DNA of 6,673 nucleotides from an uncultured Collinsella sp. (GTDB taxonomy: Bacteria > Actinomycetota > Coriobacteriia > Coriobacteriales > Coriobacteriaceae). A program made the translations under genes and the position numbers. Of the stretch, positions 1 to 6,468 are shown piece after piece (positions within the stretch are counted from its first letter, which is position 1; each line of letters starts with the position of its first letter). The stretch is taken from the NCBI GenBank assembly GCA_937997605.1, contig CALLFD010000374.1, forward strand, positions 1 to 6,673. The letters run 5' to 3'. Below the pieces are notes generated by a model, which saw nothing but the letters and a program-made list of their open reading frames with translations, did no database searches and was not told where the DNA came from.

Positions 1-83
1 AAGGTCAATGCCCTCCTCTTTCACGTCACCTTGCTCGCTTAGGGGCGTTTTCGCTTTCCGTCCTCTACCTGCGGCATTGTCGT

Positions 84-148
84 TGCCGGCACTTGTTCGG
101 CACTTGGGGACGTTCCTTTTGTGCCGGCAGGTGGGGACACTCCTTTGT
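84..148. repeat. GGGGAC-type tandem repeat inside a palindromic element at the 3' end of the peptidase gene
   Basis: Two related units follow each other with a period of about 27 bases. One is CGGCACTTGGGGACGTTCC, from 98; the other is CGGCAGGTGGGGACACTCC, from 125. A 9-base inverted repeat, TGCCGGCAC at 84-92 and GTGCCGGCA at 121-129, brackets the first unit, and TGCCGGCA is itself a palindrome. The last unit runs into the stop codon of the minus-strand peptidase gene (TAA at 150-148). No T-tract follows the stem on either strand, so it is not a standard intrinsic terminator. Read on the minus strand, the units contain AAAGGAACGTCCCC and AAAGGAGTGTCCCC, which resemble the AAAGGTGCCTGTCCCC core of the two terminator hairpins further right. 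A REP-like dispersed repeat is plausible, but this is inferred from the shared core only. Confidence 0.55.
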
Positions 149-1566
149 TAGAAGATCCGGCGCAGGTCTCCGCGGTTGAGTGCTTCGTCGAAGAGGTGCT
201 TGAATACCACGCTGCCGTGCAGGCCGTCGTGCTCGAACTCGTTGGTCACCCAGGCATGCGAGTTGCCCACGCGGCTGAGCGTATCAAGCTGCAGGCCCGA
301 ATCCACGTACATGTCGTCGAAATACACCGCGGCCTGCAGGGGCACCTCGTTGCACGCCAGTTGCTGCGGGTCGTAGATCTTGTCCCAGCTGGTGTCTTCC
401 ATCAGCAGGTCCATGGCGGGCTTGAAGGGCTTGAGCTCGGGCATCTGCTCGAACATCCACGGGAACATGGCCTCGCCGGTAAACATGAGCGGGCGCGCGA
501 GTGTGTCGAACTCGGCACGATGGGCTTTCTCCTCTGCTGCGGCCCAGCGAATGGGCATGGTGTCGCCGTCGGCGTAGATAAACTCCTGCAGTGTCCAGTA
601 CAGCGGGTTCGTGCGTGTGTTGGTGCGCTCGAAGGCGCGCATCAAAAAGCTGTCGGATACCGAGGAGCCGCAGCTCAGCGTACCGTCGCCAGTAACAAAA
701 GCGTGATCGATAGTCCAATGCATGCGCTCAAAGCTCGGCTTCATGCCAAAGTCGCTGCCCGTGAGCTGTAGGCGCTCGACCGTCATCGGCGAGCCGTCGG
801 GCAGCACGGGCTTCTGAGCCTCGAGCGCATCGGCCAGGGCTGCCACGCGCTCGACGTCAGCGGGATAGCGGTCATAATACTGCTGCGTCTTGGCGGCCAT
901 GCGCGGGAAGGTGTGCGCGTAGACCTCGCTTGCGCTCGCTGGCACATGTGGAATGCCGCCGCAGGTAAAGCTCGCCGCCACGCCTTCGGGGAAGAGCGAC
1001 AGATAGCTCAACGTCAAAAAGCCGCCGTAGCTCTGCCCGAGTGTGACCCAGGGCTTGCCGCCAAAGCCCACCAGGCGCAGGTACTCAAAATCGCGCACGA
1101 TGGAGCTGGCGAGGTGGCGCTTGAGGAAGTCAGCCTGCGAGCGTGCGGCATCGGAGCCGGCCGCCGTCGCGCGCTCGCCCAGTGCGGCAATCGTGCGCCC
1201 GTCCACGCAGCAACTGCGTCCGGTGCCGCGCTGGTCGGGAAGGACCACGCGGAAGTGCTTGACGGCCTCCTCGATCCAGCCGTCGCTTGTGGGCGACAGC
1301 GGACGCGGGCTCTCGCCGCCGGGGCCGCCCTGCAAAAACAGGAGCAGCGGCAGATCGTCGTTGATGCGGTCGGGCGCGCAAACCACGCGGTAGAAGAGCT
1401 TGATGCTCTCGGGCGCGCCGGCGATTGGTGCCGGCATGGCGCCGCGGCGCATGGTGCTGCCGACGGCCAGGAGCATCGGCTCCAGGCCGCGCCAGTCAAG
1501 GGGGACGTCGATGCTGTGGTCCTCGACGTAAAGGCCGGGGACGTGGTACGAAGTGATGAGGGCCAT
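148..1566 (-). CDS. Alpha/beta-hydrolase peptidase, S33 family (proline iminopeptidase-like)
   Basis: A predicted cytoplasmic serine aminopeptidase of 472 residues; the family releases N-terminal residues, classically proline, from short peptides. The oxyanion-site motif QGGPG is at residues 79-83, in the context LLFLQGGPGGESPRP. DQRGTGRS follows at 111-118 and the nucleophile elbow GQSYGG has Ser179. A long cap region follows. Near the C terminus, the YFDDMYV stretch (Asp417/Asp418) and EHDGLHG (His446) are the likely acid and base. Family members usually have HGGPG; as I recall, QGGPG is common in the actinobacterial branch. I chose ATG at 1566, because GGAAG lies a few bases upstream and the tail after it begins directly with the protein's conserved-looking part. 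The frame stays open to an ATG at 1647, but those 27 extra residues lack a ribosome site and run into the proA leader. No signal peptide or membrane segment is seen. It is divergent from proA. Hydrolase family is sure; proline specificity is inferred. Confidence 0.9.
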   Translation of the reverse strand: MALITSYHVPGLYVEDHSIDVPLDWRGLEPMLLAVGSTMRRGAMPAPIAGAPESIKLFYRVVCAPDRINDDLPLLLFLQGGPGGESPRPLSPTSDGWIEEAVKHFRVVLPDQRGTGRSCCVDGRTIAALGERATAAGSDAARSQADFLKRHLASSIVRDFEYLRLVGFGGKPWVTLGQSYGGFLTLSYLSLFPEGVAASFTCGGIPHVPASASEVYAHTFPRMAAKTQQYYDRYPADVERVAALADALEAQKPVLPDGSPMTVERLQLTGSDFGMKPSFERMHWTIDHAFVTGDGTLSCGSSVSDSFLMRAFERTNTRTNPLYWTLQEFIYADGDTMPIRWAAAEEKAHRAEFDTLARPLMFTGEAMFPWMFEQMPELKPFKPAMDLLMEDTSWDKIYDPQQLACNEVPLQAAVYFDDMYVDSGLQLDTLSRVGNSHAWVTNEFEHDGLHGSVVFKHLFDEALNRGDLRRIF

Positions 1567-1604
1567 GTGAGTCTTCCGTTCGTTGCGGTGTTTCGGGTTG
1601 ACCA

Positions 1605-1635
1605 ATTCTACCGCCGCGGGCGAGGCCATGCGCAA
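1605..1635 (-). promoter_or_regulatory. Candidate promoter of the S33 peptidase gene
   Basis: On the minus strand TAGAAT (1610-1605) matches the -10 consensus at five of six positions. TTGCGC (1635-1630) could serve as -35, matching four of six. The 19-base spacer is longer than optimal. The leader to the ATG at 1566 would be about 30 bases. If correct, the ATG at 1647 lies upstream of transcription and cannot be used, which supports the 1566 start. I see no equally good promoter for proA in the same 112 bp gap. Confidence 0.35.
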
Positions 1636-1678
1636 ATCGGCTACCATTGTTGCAAACTTCTAGGAGAAAGGGCCGCCC

Positions 1679-2965
1679 ATGTCGGTCGATATAGCCACGT
1701 ATGTCCACGATCTTGCCGTTGCCGCCAAGGCAGCGTCGGCCTCGCTTGCCACGGCGAGCGATGAGCAGCGCCAGGAGGCCGTGCGCGCCATGGCCGCAGC
1801 ACTGCGCAACGGTGTCGACTCCATCGTCGCCGCCAACGAGCTCGACATGTCCGCCGCGCGCGATGCGGGTACCTCGGCCGGACTGCTCGATCGCCTGCTG
1901 CTGACGCCTGAGCGCGTCGAGGGCATGGCCGCCGGCCTGGAAAAGCTCGCCGAGCTGCCCGATCCCGTGGGCCGCGTGCTCGACCACCGCGTGCTTGCAA
2001 GCGGCGTGGACCTGACCCGTGTGAGTGTTCCGCTGGGCCTGGTCGCTATGGTCTACGAGGCGCGCCCCAACGTGACGGCCGACGCCGCAGGCATCTGCAT
2101 CCGTACCGGCAACGCCTGTATTCTGCGCGGCGGCTCGCTGGCCTATCACTCGTGTGCCATGATCGCCGAGCTGCTGGCCGATGCGCTCGAGGCCAAGGGC
2201 TTCCCGCGCGAGGCCGTGTCGATGATCGAGTCCACCGACCGCGAGGCCACTGGCGAGTTCATGAAGCTCCGCGGCATTGTCGACGTACTCATTCCGCGCG
2301 GCGGTGCAGGCCTGATCCAGCGCTGCGTGCGCGAGTCGCTTGTGCCGGTGATTGAGACGGGCACGGGCAACTGCCACATCTACGTGCATGAATCCGCCGA
2401 CTTTGATAAGGCGCTCAACATTATCGTTAATGCCAAGACCCAGCGCGTAGGCGTGTGCAATGCCGCCGAGTCGCTGCTGGTCGACCATGCTGTGGCCGAT
2501 GCGTTTTTGCCTGCGGTCGTTGCCGTGCTGCACGATCACGGCGTGCTCATTCACGGCGACGAGGCCACGTGCGCCGCGTGCGCCGACGCCGGCTTTGTGG
2601 AGGGCGATGACTACGTCGCCGCGACTGAGGAGGACTGGGGTCGCGAGTACCTGGCGCTCGAGATGAGCGTGAAGGTCGTGGCAAACGAGGACCAGGCCAT
2701 CGCACACATCAATCGCTACGGCACGATGCACTCCGAGGCCATCGTTGCCGAGGACACGGACGCTTGCGAGCGCTTCCTGGATGCGGTCGATGCCTCGGCC
2801 GTGTACGCCAACGCCAGCACGCGCTTCACTGACGGCGGCGAGTTTGGCCTGGGCGCCGAGATTGGCATCTCGACCCAAAAGCTCCACGCCCGTGGCCCCT
2901 TTGCCGCCGAGGCCCTCACCACCTACAAATACAAGCTCCGAGGCACCGGCCAGGTCCGCCCCTAA
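1679..2965 (+). CDS. proA: Glutamate-5-semialdehyde dehydrogenase (gamma-glutamyl phosphate reductase)
   Basis: Catalyses the NADPH-dependent reduction of gamma-glutamyl phosphate to glutamate-5-semialdehyde, the second step of proline synthesis from glutamate, in the cytoplasm. The protein has 428 residues, a normal length for ProA, and is collinear with the family. YEARPNVTADAAG starts at residue 126 and leads into the cofactor-binding LRGGS (149-153). The catalytic Cys is Cys260 in QRVGVCNAAE. The C-terminal signature FTDGGEFGLGAEIGISTQK starts at 383 and is followed by LHARGP. An AGGAG ribosome site at 1662-1666 precedes the ATG at a slightly long spacing of 12 bases. The gene stands alone: proB, the kinase that makes its labile substrate and is often adjacent, is not in this window. 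The gene ends 13 bases before a strong hairpin terminator. The codons TTA, CTA and TCA are absent, which leaves the in-register antisense frame open throughout. Confidence 0.97.
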   Translation: MSVDIATYVHDLAVAAKAASASLATASDEQRQEAVRAMAAALRNGVDSIVAANELDMSAARDAGTSAGLLDRLLLTPERVEGMAAGLEKLAELPDPVGRVLDHRVLASGVDLTRVSVPLGLVAMVYEARPNVTADAAGICIRTGNACILRGGSLAYHSCAMIAELLADALEAKGFPREAVSMIESTDREATGEFMKLRGIVDVLIPRGGAGLIQRCVRESLVPVIETGTGNCHIYVHESADFDKALNIIVNAKTQRVGVCNAAESLLVDHAVADAFLPAVVAVLHDHGVLIHGDEATCAACADAGFVEGDDYVAATEEDWGREYLALEMSVKVVANEDQAIAHINRYGTMHSEAIVAEDTDACERFLDAVDASAVYANASTRFTDGGEFGLGAEIGISTQKLHARGPFAAEALTTYKYKLRGTGQVRP

Positions 2966-2978
2966 CGACCGCGCAAGA

Positions 2979-3019
2979 AAAACCGCCACAAAGGTGCCTG
3001 TCCCCTTTGTGGCGGTTTT
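2979..3019. terminator. Bidirectional intrinsic terminator between proA and the HD-hydrolase gene (palindrome copy 1)
   Basis: A perfect 16 bp stem: AAAACCGCCACAAAGG (2979-2994) pairs with CCTTTGTGGCGGTTTT (3004-3019) around the 9-base loop TGCCTGTCC. T residues at the plus-strand 3' side and A residues at the 5' side give a U-tract in both directions. It starts 13 bases after the proA stop codon and lies 15 bases from the stop of the convergent HD gene, so it can end both transcripts. The loop and inner stem are identical to those of copy 2 at 3689-3729. Confidence 0.9.
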
Positions 3020-3034
3020 AGCTGGCGCGGGCGG

Positions 3035-3634
3035 TTAGGCCTGGAAGGTATCGCGATCGGGCGCGAAGGACTGCATGGCCGCGATGGTGCGGTCAAAGAG
3101 CTCGGGGAGCTCCCAGCCGAGCATCTCGGCGCCCTGCGAAATCACGTCGCGCGAGCAGCCGGCGGCAAAGCGTTTGTCCTTGAACTTCTTCTTGAGCGAC
3201 TTAGTCGTAAAGTCCATAACGCTCTTGCTCGGGCGCATGATGACGGCAGCGCCGATCAGGCCGGTGAGCTCATCGCAGGCAAACAGGATCTTTTCCATCT
3301 GCAGCTCGGGCTTGGGTAGTGAGGTGTTGAAGTCCGACGTGTGCGTCTGGATGGCGCGAATGAGCTCGGGAGACGCACCTTCGCCCTCAAGAATCTCGGC
3401 AGCATAGATGGTGTGGTTAATGGGGTCGTCCTCATGCTCCTCCCAATCCAGGTCGTGCAGCAGACCGACGATGCCCCAAAACTCCTCGTTCTCGGGGTCG
3501 AACTCGCGCGCAAAGTAGCGCATAGTGCCCTCGACTGTCTCGCCATGGGTGATGTGGAACGGGTCCTTGTTGTGCTCGTTGAGCAGTTCGAACGCGCGGT
3601 CGCGGGTGATTCCGGCGGTAAGCGGCTCTGCCAT
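3035..3634 (-). CDS. HD-superfamily metal-dependent hydrolase (resembles COG2316, function unknown)
   Basis: A 199-residue soluble protein with an HD-type metal site: His30 (HITHGET), the His60-Asp61 pair (GLLHDLDWEE), His98 (THTSD) and Asp121 (CDELTGL). HD proteins of this kind are phosphohydrolases or phosphodiesterases acting on nucleotides or similar substrates; no substrate is apparent here. The stretch CDELTGLIGAAVIMRPSKSV, followed by KSLKKKFKDKRFAAG, closely resembles what I recall of the uncharacterised 'predicted HD-superfamily hydrolase' family COG2316. It has no fused sensory, GGDEF or RelA-type domain. AAGGAG (3646-3641) lies 6 bases before the ATG, a strong ribosome site. The gene lies between two nearly identical hairpins: copy 2 precedes it and ends the upstream CarD transcript, so it is probably transcribed on its own; copy 1 follows its stop. 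A weak promoter could be TTGTTC (3687-3682) with TATCGA (3665-3660), 16 bases apart. The fold is confident; the role is unknown. Confidence 0.88.
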   Translation of the reverse strand: MAEPLTAGITRDRAFELLNEHNKDPFHITHGETVEGTMRYFAREFDPENEEFWGIVGLLHDLDWEEHEDDPINHTIYAAEILEGEGASPELIRAIQTHTSDFNTSLPKPELQMEKILFACDELTGLIGAAVIMRPSKSVMDFTTKSLKKKFKDKRFAAGCSRDVISQGAEMLGWELPELFDRTIAAMQSFAPDRDTFQA

Positions 3635-3688
3635 AGGAGACTCCTTGTGCTCGTGGGTATCGATAAGAATGAATACTACTAGAACAAG

Positions 3689-3729
3689 AAAACCACCACA
3701 AAGGTGCCTGTCCCCTTTGTGGTGGTTTT
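3689..3729. terminator. Intrinsic terminator of the CarD-family gene (palindrome copy 2)
   Basis: A perfect 16 bp stem: AAAACCACCACAAAGG (3689-3704) pairs with CCTTTGTGGTGGTTTT (3714-3729) around the same TGCCTGTCC loop as copy 1. It begins 13 bases beyond the stop codon of the minus-strand CarD gene and, read on that strand, ends in a run of T. Compared with copy 1, one pair in the stem has changed from G-C to A-T on both arms, so pairing is kept. It also separates the CarD gene from the HD gene downstream of it. Confidence 0.88.
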
Positions 3730-3742
3730 TGGCGCGGATGGG

Positions 3743-4228
3743 TTAGTTGAGGGCGGCTTGGGCTAGGCGGGCTTCGGCGTCCTCCTCGGTGACGCCCAAG
3801 GCCACAGCGAACTCCTCGATGGAGCGGCGTTTGGCCTCCTTGAGTACGCGCATGTAGTAGGAGCTGGGTTTTTTATCAGCTTCCTCGGCCAGGCGAATGC
3901 GGTGCATCATGGTTTTTGCCACGCGGACCGTCTCGGGCGCGCCCAGCTTGAGCTGCTGCTTAAAGTGTGTCTCCTCAAGTGAGCTGTTGCGCTCGGTAAA
4001 GGTGTCGCACTCCAGCTCGTCATAGTGGCTCAGCAAGTGCTCGGCATCTTGCTGCGAGATGGCGGCGTGCAAACGGTCGGCCTGCGCCACGGGGTACATG
4101 AGGATCGTCTGCGCATGTCCCTGCTTGGTCTCGAGCAGCAGCATGGGCTGCGGTGTGTCGTCCCTAAAACCGACGACGGTGCAGACTCCCTGGCCCGGAT
4201 GAATGACGTGTTGACCGATTGAGAACAT
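3743..4228 (-). CDS. CarD/CdnL-family RNA polymerase-binding transcription regulator, tryptophan-free
   Basis: A 161-residue protein, the usual length for CarD/CdnL (Mycobacterium CarD has 162). The N-terminal part, FSIGQHVIHPGQGVCTVVGF to about residue 55, matches the Tudor-like domain that binds the RNA polymerase beta subunit. Residues 60-161 are helix-rich; SYYMRVLKEAKRRSIEEFAVAL (123-144) corresponds to the conserved C-terminal helices. Family members stabilise open promoter complexes, typically at rRNA and other growth-related promoters. The oddity is that no tryptophan exists anywhere in the protein. In Mycobacterium and Thermus CarD a Trp in the C-terminal domain wedges into the -10 minor groove; the matching region here is about residues 81-92 (SSLEETHFKQQ). 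GGAGGT (4237-4232) precedes the ATG at a short spacing of 3 bases. The gene is divergent from argS. It may be a paralogue of a canonical CarD encoded elsewhere. Confidence 0.88.
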   Translation of the reverse strand: MFSIGQHVIHPGQGVCTVVGFRDDTPQPMLLLETKQGHAQTILMYPVAQADRLHAAISQQDAEHLLSHYDELECDTFTERNSSLEETHFKQQLKLGAPETVRVAKTMMHRIRLAEEADKKPSSYYMRVLKEAKRRSIEEFAVALGVTEEDAEARLAQAALN

Positions 4229-4242
4229 GCTACCTCCAACTT

Positions 4243-4268
4243 ATACGAATTTACGTATGTCTAGAATA
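4243..4268 (-). promoter_or_regulatory. Candidate -10 element and dyad ahead of the CarD-family gene
   Basis: On the minus strand TATTCT (4268-4263) is preceded by TGT, giving an extended -10 with four of six consensus matches. No good -35 is visible 16-18 bases upstream. Between it and the ribosome site lies the dyad ATACG (4243-4247) / CGTAT (4254-4258) with a 6-base centre. It would sit at or just after the predicted transcription start, where an operator could act. Both calls are weak. Confidence 0.25.
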
Positions 4269-4474
4269 ACACGCTGACGTGCGCAAACCGTTACTTTATG
4301 CAGGAAAAGCACACAACTCTGATAGGTAAGAGTATTCGATAACAGACGCAGCTCATTCACACCTTTACGCATTTTTAACGCCTGCATAATCTGCAGGCAG
4401 ACCGGCATCTTTGAGTGACTCCATACAAGCTGTAGTCATTTTTGTGCATATGCAATATCTATTGGCTTTACCCT

Positions 4475-4503
4475 GCGACAGTGCCCGTCGCTTGTGATAG
4501 AGT
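4475..4503 (+). promoter_or_regulatory. Candidate argS promoter
   Basis: GCGACA (4475-4480) keeps the GACA half of the -35 consensus. Exactly 17 bases later comes TAGAGT (4498-4503), a TANNNT-type -10, preceded by TGA at 4495-4497, which makes an extended -10. Transcription would start near 4510 and give a leader of about 60 bases to the argS ATG. It is the best promoter-like match in the intergenic region, but it has not been tested. Confidence 0.42.
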
Positions 4504-4569
4504 GCTACAAACTCTGGCTTTTGCCCTACGAGTGACCAAGAGCTCGGGGCTTTAACACAAGGAGGATCT

Positions 4570-6423
4570 ATGCCCGAGAAGATTGAAGAGCTGGTACGCG
4601 CTGCGCTTGCTGCGGCCCAGGAGGCCGGCGACCTTTCCGCATTTGAACTTGACGATTGCGCTATCGAGCGACCGGCTGACACTTCTCATGGCGAGTGGAC
4701 CTCTACCATGGCCCTGAAGTCCGCCAAGCTGGCCCACTGCGCCCCGCGCAAGATCGCCGAGGCCATCGTTGCCCATATGCCCGAGGACCCCGCGATCGAG
4801 AAGGTCGAGATCGCAGGCCCCGGCTTCATCAACTTCTACCTCTCCGTTGCCGTCAAGAATGCCATCTTTGGCGAGGCTCGCGAGAAGGGTATGGACTTCG
4901 CTAAGTCCAACGTCGGTGGTGGCCTGAAGACCCAGGTTGAGTTCGTTTCCGCCAACCCAGTCGGCCCCATGCACATCGGCCACGGCCGCTGGGCCGCGCT
5001 GGGCGACTCGCTCTGCCGCGTTATGGACCACGCCGGTTACGACATCCAGCGTGAGTTCTACATCAACGACCACGGCTCTCAGATGAACACCTTCGGCAAC
5101 TCCATCAGCACGCGCTATATGCAGCTTGCCGACATCATCGCCAAGCAGGGTGTGGATATCGACGAGGCTCACAAGCTGCTGATCGCAGACCGCGACGCCT
5201 TTGTTGCCGACGAGAACGACGAGCACCCCGAGACCCATCCGTACCAGGACAACTTTGCCGAGACTCTGGGCAAGGACTCCTACGGCGGCGACTACATCAT
5301 CGACGAGGCCGCCGAGTTCTGGCGCACCGACGGCGATAAGTGGGTCAACGCCGATCCGCAGAAGCGCATGGAGAGCTTCCGCGAGCGCGGCTATGTAAAG
5401 ATGGTCGACAACATGCGCGACCTCTGCCACGCCGTCAATTGCGACTTCGATCGTTGGTTCTCCGAGCGCTCGCTGTATGTGAAGGACACCGAGGGCGAGA
5501 CCGCCGGCACCTCCGCCGTCGACCGCGCTTTTGAGAAGCTCGACAAGATGGGCTACCTCTACACTAAGGACGGCGCCCTGTGGTTCCGCTCCACCGACCT
5601 GGGCGATGACAAGGACCGCGTTCTGATCAAGTCCGACGGCGAGTACACCTACTTCGCCTCCGACGTCGCCTATCACTGGGATAAGTTCCAGCGCGTCGAC
5701 CACGTCATCGACATCTGGGGCGCCGACCACCACGGCTACATCGAGCGCGTCCGCTGCGTCTGCGACGCTCTTGGCTATCCCGGCAAGTTTGAGGTTCTGC
5801 TGGGCCAGCTCGTCAACCTGCTGCGTAACGGCAAGCCCGTCCGTATGTCCAAGCGCAAGGGCACCATGGTGACCCTGCAGGAGCTCGTCGACGAGGTCGG
5901 CTCCGATGCCGCTCGCTACACGCTCATCTCCAAGAGCTCCAACCAGATGGTCGACTTCGATATCGAGGCCGTTAAGAAGCGCGACAACTCCAACCCGGTG
6001 TACTACGTGCAGTACGCTCACGCCCGCGTGTGCTCCATCCTGCGCCGTGCCGCTGACGTTACGCCCGAGCAGGCTGACGAGATGGGCATGAAGGCCGTCG
6101 CCGCCAAGGCCATCGGTGAGAACGTCGATTACTCGCTGCTGACCGACCCGACCGAGCTCGCCCTTTCGCGCAAGCTCAACGAGCTCACCGACCTCATCGC
6201 CAGCTGCGCTCGCGACCGCGCCCCGTTCCGTCTGACGCACTTTGCTGAGGAACTCGCCGGCGACTTCCACAGCTTCTATGCTGCCTGCCAGGTTCTGCCG
6301 AGCGAGGGCCGTCCCGTCGACCCCGAGCTTTCGCGCGCCCGTCTGGCCGCTTGCGACGCCGTCCGCGTGACGCTCGCCCTGGTGCTCACCCTCGTTGGCG
6401 TTTCCGCGCCCGAGCAGATGTAA
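4570..6423 (+). CDS. argS: Arginyl-tRNA synthetase (class I)
   Basis: Charges tRNA-Arg with arginine using ATP, in the cytoplasm. The N-terminal tRNA-contacting domain ends around AGPGFINFYLS (residues 82-92). The class I signature HIGH is at 135-138 in NPVGPMHIGHGRW. The KMSKS-type loop is RMSKR at 425-429, with Lys428 as the conserved lysine and Arg in place of the first Lys. The DALR-type anticodon-binding domain runs from NPVYYVQYAHAR (475-486) to the end. At 617 residues it is longer than E. coli ArgRS (577). The excess includes an acidic segment at about 188-235, between STRYMQLA and YGGDYIIDEAAEFW. AAGGAGG (4559-4565) lies 4 bases before the ATG, a strong ribosome site. Use of C-ending codons is very biased, with no TTA, CTA or TCA codon, as expected of a highly expressed gene. 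It is apparently monocistronic: a candidate promoter precedes it and an intrinsic terminator follows. Confidence 0.98.
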   Translation: MPEKIEELVRAALAAAQEAGDLSAFELDDCAIERPADTSHGEWTSTMALKSAKLAHCAPRKIAEAIVAHMPEDPAIEKVEIAGPGFINFYLSVAVKNAIFGEAREKGMDFAKSNVGGGLKTQVEFVSANPVGPMHIGHGRWAALGDSLCRVMDHAGYDIQREFYINDHGSQMNTFGNSISTRYMQLADIIAKQGVDIDEAHKLLIADRDAFVADENDEHPETHPYQDNFAETLGKDSYGGDYIIDEAAEFWRTDGDKWVNADPQKRMESFRERGYVKMVDNMRDLCHAVNCDFDRWFSERSLYVKDTEGETAGTSAVDRAFEKLDKMGYLYTKDGALWFRSTDLGDDKDRVLIKSDGEYTYFASDVAYHWDKFQRVDHVIDIWGADHHGYIERVRCVCDALGYPGKFEVLLGQLVNLLRNGKPVRMSKRKGTMVTLQELVDEVGSDAARYTLISKSSNQMVDFDIEAVKKRDNSNPVYYVQYAHARVCSILRRAADVTPEQADEMGMKAVAAKAIGENVDYSLLTDPTELALSRKLNELTDLIASCARDRAPFRLTHFAEELAGDFHSFYAACQVLPSEGRPVDPELSRARLAACDAVRVTLALVLTLVGVSAPEQM

Positions 6424-6468
6424 TCTGCGAGTCATTTGACCGCGCAAGTTTGGTTTAACTGAGCCTTG

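Larger units (their letters stand above)
4229..4569. other. Divergent intergenic region between the CarD-family gene and argS
   Basis: This 341-base stretch holds no supported gene and is richer in A and T than the genes around it. It carries the ribosome sites of both neighbours, a candidate argS promoter (4475-4503) and a weak candidate CarD promoter. A perfect 7 bp hairpin, GCCTGCA (4380-4386) with TGCAGGC (4392-4398) and a 5-base loop, has no T-tract after it on either strand. A weaker ACTCT/AGAGT pair is at 4316-4320 and 4329-4333. I looked for a T-box (the AGGGTGGNACC motif), because aminoacyl-tRNA synthetase genes often carry one, and saw none; the leader predicted from the promoter is also too short for one. 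Confidence 0.6.

Noticed and set aside
1567..1647. 27-residue N-terminal extension of the S33 peptidase, from ATG 1647
   Set aside because: There is no ribosome site ahead of 1647 or 1629, while GGAAG precedes 1566; the candidate promoter also lies inside the extension.
121..1764. Plus-strand frames of 216 and 283 codons across the S33 peptidase gene
   Set aside because: They are antisense to a gene with all its catalytic motifs, show no domain, and the second runs into proA.
1496..2989. A 497-codon open frame antisense to proA
   Set aside because: Same cause: codon-register mirror of proA. It would also overlap the start of the peptidase gene and has no recognisable domain.
2979..3729. Twin palindromes as ends of a composite mobile element carrying the HD gene
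   Set aside because: The two copies have the same orientation and do bracket the HD gene, but there is no transposase, no target duplication and no change in base composition. Each copy fits better as the terminator of its adjacent gene.
4229..4569. T-box riboswitch or attenuator for argS
   Set aside because: No T-box motif, no specifier-loop layout and no terminator hairpin with a T-tract before the argS ribosome site.
4365..4682. A minus-strand frame of 105 codons, including a short internal frame MTTACMESLKDAGLPADYAG
   Set aside because: It starts inside argS, has no ribosome site at either ATG and matches no family I recognise. The Leu-Pro-Ala-Asp part is simply the 4380-4398 hairpin translated.
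4552..6447. A 631-codon open frame antisense to argS
   Set aside because: It is in exact codon register with argS, so it stays open only because argS has no TTA, CTA or TCA codons. Its Val/Gly/Leu/Asp-rich product is typical of mirror translations of biased genes, which databases sometimes mislabel as real proteins. ArgRS on the plus strand is unmistakable.
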